A DNA stretch of 64,000 bases from Schistocerca nitens (GCF_023898315.1 NC_064623.1:15513140-15577139); one strand, 5' to 3'. Shown: positions 40,643 to 52,504, counted from the stretch's first letter. The notes: a model not told the origin generated them from the sequence alone. Program-made: numbers and translations.

Positions 40643-42814
40643 TCACGAAGAGCTCGCAGTAGCTGAATTTAGTTTCGTGTGTAAAGATCGACGCAACACA
40701 CGCCAGACGGACATCGGTGCCATGTTGAGCTGTCGAGCTGCACGCCTGACGGATTTCTGCGGACCCCTTCTGAAACTACGGCGGATGTGTTCGAAGTCTG
40801 TGTCAGACACTCGGGGACGGCCCGGCGATTTGCCTTCGCACAAACAACCTGTTTCTCGGAATTGCTCGTCCCATCGTCCAATGCTCTGTGCTGTAGAAGG
40901 ATCCACACCATGTTGTTGTTGTGGTCTTCAGGCCTGAGACTGGCTTGATGCAGCTCTCCATGCTACTCTATCCTGTGCAAGCTTCTTCATCTCCCAGTAC
41001 CTACTGCAACCTACATCCTTCTGAATCTGCTTAGTGTATTCATCTCTTCGTCTCCCTCTACGATTTTTACCCCTCACGCTGCCCTCCAATACTAAATTGG
41101 TGATCCCTTGATACCTCAGAACATGTCCTACCAACTGATCCCTTCTTCTAGTCTTGTGCCACAAACTCCTCTTCGCCCCAATCCTATTCAGTACCTCCTC
41201 ATTAGTTATGTGATCTACCCATCTAATGTTCAGCATCCTTCTGTAGCACCACATTTCGAAAGCTTCTATTCTTTTCTTGTCTAAACTATTGATCGTCCAC
41301 GTTTCACTTCCATACATGGCTACACTCCATACAAATACTTTCAGAAAAGACTTCCTGACATTTAAATCTATACTCGATGTTAAAAAATATCTGTTCTTCG
41401 GAAACGCTTTCCTTGCCATTGCCAGTCTACATTTTATATCCTCTCTACTTCGACCATCATCAGTTATTTTCTCCCCAAATAACAAAACTCCTTTACTACT
41501 TTAAGTGTCTCATTTCCTAATCTAATTCCCTAAGCATCACCTGACTTAATTCGACTACATTCCATTATCCTCGTTTTACTTTTGTTGATGTTCATCTTAT
41601 ATCCTCCTTTCAAGACACTGTCCATTCCGTTCAACTGCTCTTCCAAGTCCTTTGCTGTCTCTGATAGAATTACAATGTCATCGGCGAACCTCAAAGTTTT
41701 TATTTCTTCTCCATGTATTTTAATTCCTACTCCGTAATTTTCTTTTGTTTCCTTTACTGCTTGCTCAATATACAGATTGAATAGCATCAGGGACAGGCTA
41801 CAACCCAGTCTCACTGCCTTCCCAACCACTGCCTCCCTTTCATACCCCTCGACTCTTATAACTGCCATCTGATTTCTGTACAAATCGTAAATAGCCTTTC
41901 GCTGCCTGTATTTTACCCCTGCCACCTTCAGAATTTGAAAGAGAGTATTCCAATCAACATTTTCAAAAGCTTTGTCTAAGTCTACAAATGCTAGAAACGT
42001 AGGTTTGCCTTTCCTTAATCTATTTTCTAAGATAAGTCGTAGGGTAAGTATTGCCTCACGTGCTCCAACATTTGTACGGAATCCAAACTGATCTTTCCCG
42101 AGGTCGGCTTCTACTAGTTTTTCCATTCGTCTGTAAAGAATTCGCGTTAGTATTTTGCAGCTGTTACTTATTAAACTGATAGTTCGGTAATTTTCACATC
42201 TGTCAACACCTGCTTTCTTTGGGATTGGAATTATTATATTTTTCTTGAAGTCTGAGGGTATTTCGCCTTTCTCATTCATCTTGCTTACCAGATGGTAGAG
42301 TTTTGTCAGGACTGGCTCTTCCAAGGCCGTCAGTAGTTCCAATGGAATGTTGTCTACTCCGGCGGCCTTGTTTCGACTCAGGTCTTTTTAGTGCTCTGTC
42401 AAACTCTTCACGCGGTATCGTATCTCCCATTTCATCTTCATCTACATCGTCTTCCACTTCCATAATATTCTCTTCAAGTACATCGCCCTTGTATAAACCC
42501 TCTATATACTCCTTCCACCTTTCTGCTTTCCCCTCTTTGCTTAGAACTGGGTTTCTATCTGAGCTCTTGATACTCATGCAAGTGGTTCTCCTTTCTCCAA
42601 AGGTCTCTTTAATTTTCCTGTAGGCAGTATCTATCTTACCCCTAGTGAGATAAGCCTCTACATCCTGACATTTGTCCTCTAGCCATCCCTGCTTAGCCAT
42701 TTTGCACTCTCCTGTCGATATCCACACCATATCTAGTACGAAAGTCAAGATAAACAGCTATTACTGACGCGCACTGCGCAAAACGTAGAACGCCTTCTGT
42801 TGTCCCGACGCCAT
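40643..42814 (-). pseudogene. HTH transposase N-terminus, split by an RTE
   Basis: On the minus strand the frame starts at 42814 (MASGQQKAFYVLRSA), is interrupted by the RTE insertion, and resumes with QSIGRWDEQFRETGCLCEGK, SPGRPRVSDTDFEHI and KSVRRAARQLNMAPMSVWRV. This is the paired HTH region of an insect Tc1/mariner-type transposase group. The catalytic domain is missing. Confidence 0.7.
40912..42719 (-). mobile_element. RTE-like LINE, inserted in the transposase relic
   Basis: An 1808-bp 5'-truncated copy with an exact 11-bp target duplication 'atccacaccat' at 40901-40911 and 42720-42730. Minus-strand frames cover the region between endonuclease and RT (KQGWLEDKCQDVEAYLTRG), the RT (KAGVDRCENYRTISLISNSC, FVDLDKAFENVDWNTLF, LRFADDIVILSET) and the tail (YGSETWTINSLDKKRIEAF, GHVLRYQGITNL). 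Three frames show only a few shifts, so this copy is fairly young. Confidence 0.93.
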
Positions 42815-43179
42815 TTTCACTAGAACAGCGGTGGGCGCACATTGCTGCTATCTAGCGGGAACTATGAAAAAGTCGAGAGTTTGCTCTTCCCAACAGTACG
42901 TTGTTAACATACATATCTCAAATAAGAAAGTAGTTATGTATCCAAGGTTCTCGGGCCTCCAGCCGGATCCAATCGTCGAAGTATCACGATATTTCGGCGA
43001 ATATGGAATGCACCACCTGATGATGGCGGAACGGTTATTCGCCGAAATATCGTGGAACTTCGACGATCGGACCCGGCTGGACACCCGAAAACCTTGGATG
43101 CAGCACATTCGCCGGGAAAGCCACAGATCACAATTATAGTAGCTACGATTTTTTTAAATCGAATTTGTGGTGATCGGAA
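42815..43179. repeat. Palindromic repeat with ~45-bp arms
   Basis: From 42959 to about 43083 the sequence folds back: 'cgaagtatcacgatatttcg' near 42976 pairs with 'cgaaatatcgtggaacttcg' near 43043, and 'ccagccgg' with 'ccggctgg' at the ends. The 32-base loop contains 'ccacctgatgatggcgg'. Looks like the palindromic end of a dispersed element that I cannot name. Confidence 0.55.
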
Positions 43180-43904
43180 ATGGTGCTGGAGAGGGGAAAG
43201 TGCCCACTCGCTTCACGGAGCAACTGGAAAGGTGCGTTAAATCAGTCGGTCGGCAGCTCGGGGGATCGCGCTGGTGGATTTCTCACGCCCCGCCGAGCGG
43301 GCGCGGAGAAAGTGTCCGGAGATCGAGAGGTCTGGTTGGCGGCAGGTCCGCCTTTCACGGGAGGTAAGAGCGGCCGTTTATCCGGGCACGGCCGCCGCCG
43401 CCGCCTCGGACACGGGCCGGTTCTTCTCTGTGTTTTTGCTTTTTTTCCCGGCCGAGCAGCGAAAGTGGTCGCGGCGGCGGTCAAGGTGAGCCCTGTTCTG
43501 GGCTGGGTTGGACGGCCCGCTCGCCTTTCACCGTCACTCGGCTGACCGAACACCTCTGGCGAGCCTCGCTCTCTCACATGCGGTGTCTGATGCCTCCTCC
43601 GCCGTGTAGGCAAAAGCCTTGCGTCATACCTTCAACAGGGCGCCGACCTCGCCGATGAAATTTCGGGAATGCGGCCGCCACCTGCTGCTCTGCTCCACCG
43701 CAAACCACAGGTCAACACTGGATCCGTTGCCTCAAGGGTCGAGTTGGCTAACGTTGACATTGCGCGCGGTGACTTCTCCAGCGTCACTTCCTGCTGTTTC
43801 ACGATGACGAACCACCTTGTCGTGTGAAATACAAAATAAGTTCCACGGGAATTAAGACAAACATGAAGCAACTGTGTGCGGGACCGGGACTAAAGCGGGA
43901 ACTA
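43180..43904. other. CpG-rich stretch inside intron 1, no supported gene
   Basis: Very GC- and CpG-rich from about 43180 to 43620. It contains splice-like phrases 'gggaggtaagagc' (43357) and a pyrimidine-rich run ending 'gccgagcag' (43460) followed 26 bases later by 'aaggtgagc'. Could be a regulatory island or an untranslated exon of an unknown transcript. No ORF is convincing. Confidence 0.35.
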
Positions 43905-44907
43905 CACTACTGGCCATTAAAATTGCTACACCAAGAAGAAATGCAGATGATAAACGGGTAATCATTGCACAAATATATTATACTAGAACTGACATGTGAT
44001 TACATTTTCACGCAATTTCGGTGCGTAGATCCTCAGAAATCAGTACCCAGAACAACCACCTCTGGCCGTAATAACGGCCTCGATACGCCTGGGCATTGAG
44101 TCAAACAGAGCTTGGATGGCGTGTACAGGTACAGCTGCCCATGCAGCTTCAACATGATACCACAGTTCATCAAGAGTAGTGACTGGCATATTGTGACGAG
44201 CCAGTTGCTCGGCCACCATTGACCAGACGTTTTCAATTGGTGAGAGATCCGGAGAATGAGCTCGCCAGGGCAGCAGTCGAACATTTTCTGTATCCAGAAA
44301 GGCCCAGACAGGACCTGCAACATGCGGTCGTGCATTATCCTGCTGAAATGTAGGGTTTCACAGGGATCGAATGAAGGGTAGAGCCACGGGTCGTAATACA
44401 TCTGAAATGTAACGTCCACTGTTCAAAGTGCCGTCAATGCGAACAACAGGTGACTGAGACGTGTAACCAATGGCACCCCATACCATCACGCCGGGTGATA
44501 GCCAGTATGGCGATGACGAATACACGCTTCCAATGTGCGTTCACCGCGATGTCGCCAGACACGGATGCCACCATCATGATGCTGTAAAGAGAACCTGGAT
44601 TCATCCGAAAAAATGACGTTTTGCCATTCGTGCACCCAGGTTCGTCGTTGAGTACACCATCGCAGGCGCTACTGTCTGTGATGCAGCGTCAAGGGTAACA
44701 GCAGCCATGGTCTCCGAGCTGATAGTTCATGCTGCCGCAAACGTCGTCGAACTGTTCGTGCAGATGGTTGTTGTCTTGCAAACGTCCCCATCTGTTGACT
44801 CAGGGGTCGAGACCAGGCTGCACGATCTGGTACAGTGATGTGAATAAGATGCCTGTCATCTCGACTGCTAGTGATACGAGGCCGTTACAATCCAGCACGG
44901 CGTTAAC
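43905..44907 (-). mobile_element. Tc1-like element, family T1, copy b (truncated)
   Basis: Left end 'cactactggccattaaaatt' after TA (43903-43904). The minus-strand transposase has many breaks (fragments with FQQDNARPHVAGPV and NVIFSDESRF-equivalents). The element stops at about 44907 inside the region where copies a and c continue, so its 5' quarter is lost. A different mariner-like element follows. Confidence 0.8.
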
Positions 44908-44929
44908 GACAGAACTTGCGAGACGCCAT

Positions 44930-45925
44930 ATTGTACGAGGGGTGATCAATGAATAACGCAACACACTTTTTTTTCTGAAAGCAGGTTGGTTCCATTCGGG
45001 GTTCCAATGCATCAAATTATCCCCAACTCTTCTGGTTACAAACCTTGTTTTTGAACATAATCTCCGTTCAATGCGACCGCCTTATACCAGCTTACTCGGG
45101 GGGGGGGGGGGGGGGGGGGCTCTACCACTCTACTGGTCGACGTCAGAGGCAACGTCTTGCTGCATCAGTAACCTCCCCATCATGTATGTAATGCCTCCTA
45201 CAGACGGCACCGTTCATTGAACCACACACATGGAAGGTTCGAGGTCCAGGCTGCAGTGTGGATGAGGAAGAACAGTTTTGTGAGCTCCCCTCTGCTCTTC
45301 AGACCTGTGTGAGGCATTTCCTCGAACCAGAGTGTCCGCACGTTCCAACAATGCAGGAGTCACAGCTGTGTGCGGCTGGCTGGTAAGCGAGATAGCGAGA
45401 TATGGAACAGGTTTGTGTGGGATGGTGACAGACGCCTCGCACAACGTCTCACTGTGCTTTTGTTCACTGCCAAGTCTCTGTAGACATTACGCAAGCGCCT
45501 ATTAGTGTCTGGTTGTCATGGAAGAGGAGAAGTTCATTTGCATTTTTGAGGCGAGCAGCTCGAATGAGAGTGTCCAGACGTTCCAGAACTGCAGGGGTCA
45601 CAGCTGTGTGCAACCAGCCAGTTCTTGGATGATTGGACAGGGTTGTGCGGCCTTGTTGCCATGGTGACATATGCCTCGCCCAACGACTCACCGCGCTTTT
45701 GTTCACTGCCATCTCCGCTGCTCTGTTTTTCCGCCAAAAGAAGCTCAATGACAGCTCTCTGGTTGGAATACACTTCTGTTGTAGACGCGATGTTGAAGGA
45801 TGCGTGCAGTGCTACCACCTATTAGAACTTCATTAAACCATAGGGACTTAATCAGTAATATTCCACGATGTCTCACAATAAATGCTGCATTTTCTCAACC
45901 AACCTTGGCTGAGAAAAGAAAGTGT
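44930..45925 (-). mobile_element. Mariner-like element family M1, copy b, with internal duplication
   Basis: Left end 'gtacgaggggtgatcaatga'; the right end complement 'gtgttgcatcg'-type sequence matches M1 copy a. Minus-strand pieces (SNQRAVIELLLAEKQ, VNKSAVSRWARHMSP, LHTAVTPAVLERLDTLIRA) are a mariner N-terminal HTH. A diverged second copy (TAVTPALLERADTLVRG) shows an internal duplication. Catalytic motifs are absent. Confidence 0.65.
45099..45118 (+). repeat. Poly-G run
   Basis: About twenty consecutive G within M1 copy b. Length may vary by sequencing error or slippage. Confidence 0.9.
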
Positions 45926-46736
45926 TGCATCGTTTGCTGATGGCTCTTCGTATTTGTTGTGTTCACTTCAATCACCTACAAGCTTGTCATAAATGAATGA
46001 GGCTATGTCATAAATTCACTCTAGTTACATTAGTTGACATATTGTCACAAAACTGAACACCTGCAGAGAAAACCTCGAAAATTTTGTATTGTTGCAGCCT
46101 CACTTCAGATTCCTGCCACGACAACGTAACTGTGAGCAGTTGAGCAATATGGCGGCCGTGGTGGGGTTGAATATAAGCAACTGATTTCACGGCCTCCACC
46201 CTCTCCTGACCTAACCACACGAGATTTTTTTGTGTGGGCTCATGTGGCGGAATCAGTATTTACACCTCCCCTCCCCTACCAACAAACCCACCAAAACTGC
46301 AAGCGCTCATCAACAGTCCTTTTGAAGACACTGATAAGGATATGCTTCGCTGAACTAGGGAAAAACTTTATTATCGACTTGATGTCTGCAGAATCAATAT
46401 GGGGGCACAAATGGAACACTTGGAATATTTCAAGTGCAAAAGTACTAGTTTCACTACGAGAGACATTCACATCTACTCATGATCTCAGAGAGGAACTGTA
46501 GTAACGATAATAACAATATACCGATTTAATAGGAGCAGAAATACACGTATTGCAGTCTTGTGTCTTATTGATATATTTCCCTCTGTTTAAAATAAATGTG
46601 CTATTTGAACAATTAACTTTTTCTACTGACATAATACTGTCGCACATCTATTCAGTCTTCAGATTCAGTGTCGGATTGAAATGGAGAAACGGGTTGGGGT
46701 GGAGATCCCGGACATATACACATATTCTCTCATTTA
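45926..46736. other. Unassigned sequence
   Basis: About 0.8 kb with only short frames and no named repeat. Confidence 0.35.
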
Positions 46737-47355
46737 TACCCACTGAAGAGCCAAAGAAACGTACTCCTGTCTAATATGATGTAGGGCCCCCGTGAGCACG
46801 CAAAAGTGCAGAAACACGACGTGGCATGGACTCGGCTAATGTCTGGAGTAGTGCTGGAGGGAAATGACACCAAATCCGTAAGAGTACGATGAAGTGGAGA
46901 TCTCTCCTCAACAGCACGTTGCAGGGCATCCCTGATACGCTCAGTAATGTTCTTGTCTGGGGAGTCTGGTGGCCAGCGGAAGTGTTTAAACTCAGGAGAC
47001 TGTTCCTGGAGTCACTCTGCAGCAATTCTGGGCGTGTGGGTTAGCGCATTGCCTTACTGGAATTGCCCAAACACGTCGGAATGCACAATGGACATGAAAG
47101 GATGCAGGTGATCAGACAGGGTGCTTACATACGTGTCACCTGTCAGAGTCGTATCTAGACGTGTCAGGGGTCCCATATCACTCCAACTGCACGCGTCCCA
47201 CAACATCACAGAGCCTGCACAAGCTTGAACAGTCCCCCGCTGACATGCAGGGTCCATGGATTCATGAGGTTATCTGCATACCCGTACACGTCCATCCGCT
47301 CGATGCAATTTGAAACGAGACTCGTCCGACCAGGCAACTTGTTTCCAGTCATCAA

Positions 47356-48775
47356 ATGTACAGTTCGGCTTTAGAAGTCGTTTGACAACTGAAAATGCTA
47401 TATTCTGTTTTCTCTGTGAGGTACTGGATGGGCTAAACAAAAAGTTTCGAACGCTTGGCGTATTTTTTGATTTAACAAAGGCATTTGACTCTGTTGATCT
47501 AACAATATTGCTCCAGAAGTTGGACGATTACGGAATAAAGGGGGTACCTCGCAATTGGTTCACCTCTTACTTTAGCAACATGCAGCAAAAGGTCATTATT
47601 CACAATTTTGATAACTGCTGTGATGTGGGATCTCAGTGGGGGTGGGGGGTGGGGGGGTTCCCTATGGATATCACTGTTGGGGCCGCTCCTGTTCCTTATT
47701 TATATAAATGATATGCCCTCTAGTATTATGGGTAACTCTAAAATCTCTAAAATATTTCTGTTTGGTGATGACACTAGCTTGGTAGTAAAGGATGTTGTGT
47801 GCAACATTCACTCGGTTTCAAGTAGTGCAGTACATGACCTCAGTTCATGGCTTGTAGATGATACACTAACGTTAAATCACAGTAAGACTCAGTTTTTACG
47901 GTTTCTAACACACAATTCAACAAAACCTGACGTTTTAATCTCGCAGAACGGGCATATGATTAGTGAAACTGAACAGTTCAAATTCCTAGGTGTTCAGATA
48001 GATAGTGAGCTGTCGTGTAAAGGCCAGGTTCAGGATCTTGTTCAAAGACTTAATGCTGCCATTTTCACTATTCGAACGGTGTCAAAAGTGAGTGATACAT
48101 CGACGCGTAAATTAGTCTACATTGCTTATTTTCATTCACTTATGTCGTATGATATTATGTTTTGGGGTAACTCTTCCCATTCTAGAAGGATATTTTTGGC
48201 TCAGAAACTGGCGGTTCGGGCAATAAGTGGTGTGAGTTCACGAACCTCTTGTCGACCTCTGTTCACGAGTCTGGATATTTTGACATTGGACTCTCAATAT
48301 GTATATTCCTTATTGTCGTTTCTTGGTACCAATATTAGTTTATTTCCAACAATAAGCAGCTTTGACTCGGTTAATACTCGGCAGAAATCAAACGTCCATT
48401 TGGATCGGACTTCCTTAACTCTTGTGCAAAAACGTGTGCAGTATACTGCTGCATCCATTTTCAATAAGCTGCCACTCGAATTCAAAAATCTTAACAGTAA
48501 TCCACGCGCTTTCAACTCGAAACTGAAGAGTTTCCTCATAGGTCACTCCTTCTATTCTGTCAAGGAGTTCCTTGAAAAATTAAGCTGATTCTTATTGTAT
48601 TGCTGATAGCGTTTACTTAAACTTATGGACTGACTTTTTTTCAGGTTCATGAGCATTTATTTTTATCTGTTATTACTTTTATGTTGTAAGTTCATGTACT
48701 GACACGTTCCATGATCTTGGAGATTTGCTCCTCAATTTGGCCCTACGGAACTTGACGTGTAAATAAAATAAAATA
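47356..48775 (+). mobile_element. Jockey/CR1-like LINE G in T7, 5'-truncated
   Basis: Starts VQFGFRSRLTTENAIF, with motif A FFDLTKAFDSVDLTILLQ, a frameshift at a G-rich run near 47640, then [12 protein letters not shown] and LFGDDTSLVV (FADD changed to FGDD). A 326-codon frame (47608-48588) reaches the natural C-terminus: SLMSYDIMFWGNSSHSRR, SCRPLFTSLDILTL, IFNKLPLEFK. The 3' end has 'acggaacttgacgtg' and an AAATAAAAT tail. Same group as LINE F. Confidence 0.88.
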
Positions 48776-48996
48776 AAGAGTCCAATGTCGGTGTTCAAGG
48801 GCCCAGGCGAGGCGTAAAGCTTTGTGTCGTGCAGTCATCAAGGGTACACGAGTGGGCCTTCGGCTCAAAAAGCCCATATCGATGATGTTTCGTTGAATGG
48901 TTTGCACCCCGACACTTGTTGATGATCCAGCAATGAAATCTGCCGCAATTTGCGGAAGGGGATCGTTTATGCCAAATTGCTCGATTCTCTTCAGTT

Positions 48997-49979
48997 GTGC
49001 GACTGGATTCGTGATTTCCTGTCAGGAAGGTCGCAGTTCGTAGTAATGGCAAATCATCGAGTAAAACTGAAGTGATATCAGGTGTTCCCCAGGGAAGCGT
49101 CCTGGGACCTCTGCTGTTCCTGATCTATATAAATGACCTGGGTGACAATCTGAGCAGTTCTGTTAGGTTGTTCGCAGGTGATGCTGTAATTTACCGTCTA
49201 GTAAGGTCATCCGAAGACCAGTATCAGTTGCAAAGCGATTTAGAAAAGATTACTGTATGATGTGGCAGGTGCAGTTGACGCTACATAATGAAAAGTGTGA
49301 GGTGATCCACATGAGTTCCAAAAGAAATCCGTTGGAATTCGATTTCTCGATAAATAGTACAATTCTCAAGGCTGTCAATTCAACTAAGTACCTGTGTGTT
49401 AAAATTACGAACAACTTCAGTTGGAAAGACCACATAGATAATATTGTGGGGAAGGCGAGCCAAAGGTTGCGTTTCATTGGCAGGACACTTAGAAGATGCA
49501 ACAAGTCCACTAAAGAGACAGCTTACACTACACTCGTTCGTTCTCTGTTAGAATATTGCTGCGCGGTGTGGGATCCTTACCAGGTGGGATCGACGGAGGA
49601 CATCGAAAGGGTGCAAAAAAGGGCCGCTCGTTTCGTATCATCACGTAATAGGGGAGAGAGTGTGGCAGATATGATACGCGAGTTGGGATGGAAGTCATTA
49701 AAGCGTTTTTCGTCGCGGCGAGATCTATTTACGAAATTTCAGTCACCAACTTCCTCTTCCGAATGCGAAAATATTTTGCTGAGACCAACCTACATAGGTA
49801 GGAATGATCATCAAAATAAAATAAGAGAAATCAGAGCTCGAACAGAAAGGTTTAGGTGTTCGTTTTTCCCGCGCGATGTTCGGGAGTAGAATGGTAGACA
49901 GATAGTATGATTGTGGTTCGATGAACCCTCTGCCAAGCACTTAAATGTGAATTGCAGAGTAATCATGTACATGTAGATG
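48997..49979 (+). mobile_element. Jockey/CR1-like LINE D in T7, 5'-truncated
   Basis: Starts within the RT ([18 protein letters not shown]), frameshifted near 49048, then [20 protein letters not shown] and [12 protein letters not shown] (FADD changed to FAGD). A 210-codon frame (49257-49889) covers the C-terminus: KYLCVKITNNFSWKDH, EYCCAVWDPYQVGST, RAARFVSSRNRGES, KIREIRARTERFRCSFFPRD. The 3' end 'agtaatcatgtacatgtaga' matches copies A and C. Confidence 0.88.
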
Positions 49980-50273
49980 TCGTTGGTCCTCTTCTTGCAG
50001 GATCTTTTTCCAGCCGCAGCGATGTCGGAGATTTCTTGTTTTACCGGGTTCCTGATATTCACGGCACACTCGTGAAATGGTCGTACGGGAAAATCTCCAC
50101 TTCGCCGCTACCTCGGAGATGCTGTGTCCCATCGCTCGTGCGCCGACTGTAACACCACGTTGAAACTCAGTTGATAACTTGCTTTGTAGCAGCAGTAACC
50201 GATCCAACAGCGGCGCAGACACTTGTTTATATAGGTGTTGCCGACCGCAGCGCCGTATTCTGCCTGTTTACAT

Positions 50274-52058
50274 TGAAACGGAACTTGTTGTACCGTTCTA
50301 ATGTTTTATTAAATTGCTAGCACGCAGAAATTATTAGCAAGAGTTTCTTCTCTTGCAGGTAATACCTCAGCTGGTGTCCAAAAGGAGAGAATGGACTAAA
50401 CAGTGTTATTTATTGAATTTTTTTCTGTTGTGTACCACGTTTCCCATTTTCCTTTCCTTTGTGCGGCCTGGACGGTATAAATGAGTGAGTGTGTGAACCA
50501 GCAGAAAGCTTTAGGCACAGAGTGTAACACTGCATGAATGGTCGTTCTGGGGTAGGGTAGTACCAACCGCCCAAGCGTGAACAAGTTTAGCAGAGACCAA
50601 GTTTGATGGTCAGGGCAAACATGACACGTAGGCGCGCGAATTGGCTCTGTCAGGTTGGCGCACCACCCCCACCACGTTTGTAAGCGGAACGGTTAGGCGA
50701 ATTCGGTTGGAAGAGCACTTGATTCTGGGTCGTGGTGCTGGACAGACATGGAGACGCAGCTCTCGTTTTGGTAACGTTAACCTAGGTATTAGATTGTCTG
50801 AAATCTGCTCTGTAATGAAGTCCAGATGTTGAAATCAGGAGCGAAATTACCACTGAACCCCACAAGGGAATGGATTTTCTTAATTTACTCGAATTTCAGT
50901 AGACCTAGCGTTAGTGCCTTGTTCGGGCAACGCACCATGTGCCTTAAGCTCACGGTCACGTTATTGCTCTGTGCTTAACGGAAATTCACTCATTCAATGT
51001 ATTTTAATCTGCTCTTCCATTTACAGTAATATTTTGGGTTTTTTCATTTATTTTCCATATGTTTCCTTTGTAAACTTGCTTTCGCGCCACGTGGTCGGCT
51101 GGAGCAACCGCCTCATTTCGGTCTGAAAATATATTGTACACGATGAATAATCATACGATAGTGAGCGAGTGTAAAATAGGGAAGGAATAATCGTGTGTGT
51201 CCATATTTTTCTGGGTTTCTGTTGGCTACTGAAACTTGGCCATGTGGATAGAACAGCATTGAAGTGATGTTTCTTGTGCACCCCCATAACGATTTGATTT
51301 GTTGACGATGTTGTGCGTTAAGTAAAATACTCGGGCCACTAGGAAAAGTATCGTATTTTAATGCGCACTGATTTGATAAATATTTGCGAAATACTCTTCC
51401 ACCCTGACCTAGTTTTGCTTGTATTGTCTTTGCGGAACTTGTTCTGAGTAATCTATAGGAACTGAATGTAATAACCGAGGTTTTAGGTATAATTGTGCGG
51501 TTGTATAGAGTTACAATGAAGCCAGGTCTGCGCTCCTCTGTCCCATTCCATAATTACGTCGCGAAACTGAATCATGTTAACTAGAGACCGGTTTTGAAGA
51601 TGTGCATTGCAAGAGAAACACGACTAGTCGTTGAAATACCATCGGTACTGAATAAATATCGATTAATCTCTACCCTCGACTGATTATTTACTCCTTCCAT
51701 CACAAAGAATAGGTGGCAGTCAGTACCACAGTCGAATTCTGGGCCATGAAAGCAAATAAAAGCTATATAATGCCTATTAAGCCCTGTATAGAGGCCTTCT
51801 GTAGTGGTTCAAAAAAAATGCGTTATCCGTTGCGTTCAAATTTTTACCGGTTCGTGAAAACCTTCCGCTAGAAATTATTAATACCCAGCAATAAGTCGCA
51901 GGGTCAGTAATTTCGTGGACCACACGAATGTAAGACACCATTCACTACGGACGGTAGCTTGTAGGAGTGGTAGGACGTGTCAAAGCGACGGTAATGTACC
52001 TACTTAGGTGGACTTTTACCACCACCAGTACTGGAAGGTTACGTTGCAACATGTACAT
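50274..52058. mobile_element. Unknown 1.8-kb insertion in T7
   Basis: The T7 sequence stops at 50273 ('gcctgtttacat') and resumes at 52059 ('atgtctgtatttgaatac'). 'acat' occurs at both edges (50270-50273 and 52055-52058), a possible 4-bp target duplication. The insert has no ORF above about 80 codons, no recognised motif and no clear terminal repeats. Confidence 0.45.
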
Positions 52059-52201
52059 ATGTCTGTATTTGAATACGCATGCCTATACCAGTTTCTCTGG
52101 CGCTCCAGTGTATTTGCGTTGTGTTGACGCAGGTGGACGCAGCCCTCGCTGCGTCTTGTGGAGCTCGGCATGACACGCGTCCCCTCTTTTGTCCACAACA
52201 G

Positions 52202-52448
52202 GTGCTGTACAACTCCGTGCTGATGACGGCGTTGGTCCTGTCGCTGGTGCCGGCGAGCTGCCTGTCTCAGGAGTCCGGTCCGGTTCCAGAGTACGACCTG
52301 CACGTGGAGTACGAGCCGGTGGAGGTCCACCACGTGGTCAAGAAGCGAGGCGTCATTCACGACGGCGGCCAGGGCGTTGGGCTGGACGGCGCTGGGTATG
52401 GCGGTGGATATGGCGGCGGATACGGCGGCGGATACGGTGGTGGATACG
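52202..52448 (+). CDS. Host gene exon 2: signal peptide, KKR site and GGGY repeats
   Basis: Acceptor 'tcttttgtccacaacag' (pyrimidine-rich, AG at 52200-52201) and donor 'gtacgt' at 52449. 247 bases, phase 0 in and phase 1 out. It encodes VLYNSVLMTALVLSLVPASC, the hydrophobic core of a signal peptide, then a Glu/Val/His-rich stretch (YDLHVEYEPVEVHHVV), a KKR tribasic site and five GYGGG-type units. Codons end mostly in G or C, unlike the AT-rich repeats around it. No stop or frameshift. Secreted structural protein; exact family not recognised. Confidence 0.8.
52397..52448 (+). repeat. 12-bp coding minisatellite (GGGY)
   Basis: About four and a half tandem copies of a 12-base unit 'tatggcggtgga'-like, with silent third-base differences, at the end of host exon 2. 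Copy number likely varies between individuals. Confidence 0.9.
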
Positions 52449-52504
52449 GTACGTCACCCTTTGACACGGCTACGTGACTTTTTCTTATGTATTTTCTTTT
52501 TTTT

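Larger units (their letters stand above)
46739..52110 (-). mobile_element. Tc1-like element T7, expanded to 5.4 kb by three insertions
   Basis: Left end 'cactgaagagccaaagaaac' after TA (46737-46738); right end 'tttctctggcgctccagtg' before TA (52111-52112). Remaining T7 parts: 46739-47355, 48776-48996, 49980-50273 and 52059-52110. Inserted are LINE G, LINE D and a 1.8-kb unknown. The minus-strand transposase pieces are FQRGVTVGARAMGHSISEVA (HTH, 5' part), TVQACAGSVMLWDACSWSDM (catalytic domain) and PPALLQTLAESMPRRVSALL (C-terminus). The right end lies 91 bp before host exon 2. Confidence 0.8.

Noticed and set aside
43017-43050. Hammerhead ribozyme core (CTGATGA, stem, GAAA)
   Set aside because: There is an extra base between the CTGATGA box and the stem, stem III closes poorly next to GAAA, and the arms pair better in the large palindrome.
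52079-52477. 132-codon ORF continuing through exon 2 from the T7 end
   Set aside because: It starts in the Tc1 terminal repeat, reads through the splice acceptor and past the donor; exon 2 with splice sites explains the coding part better.
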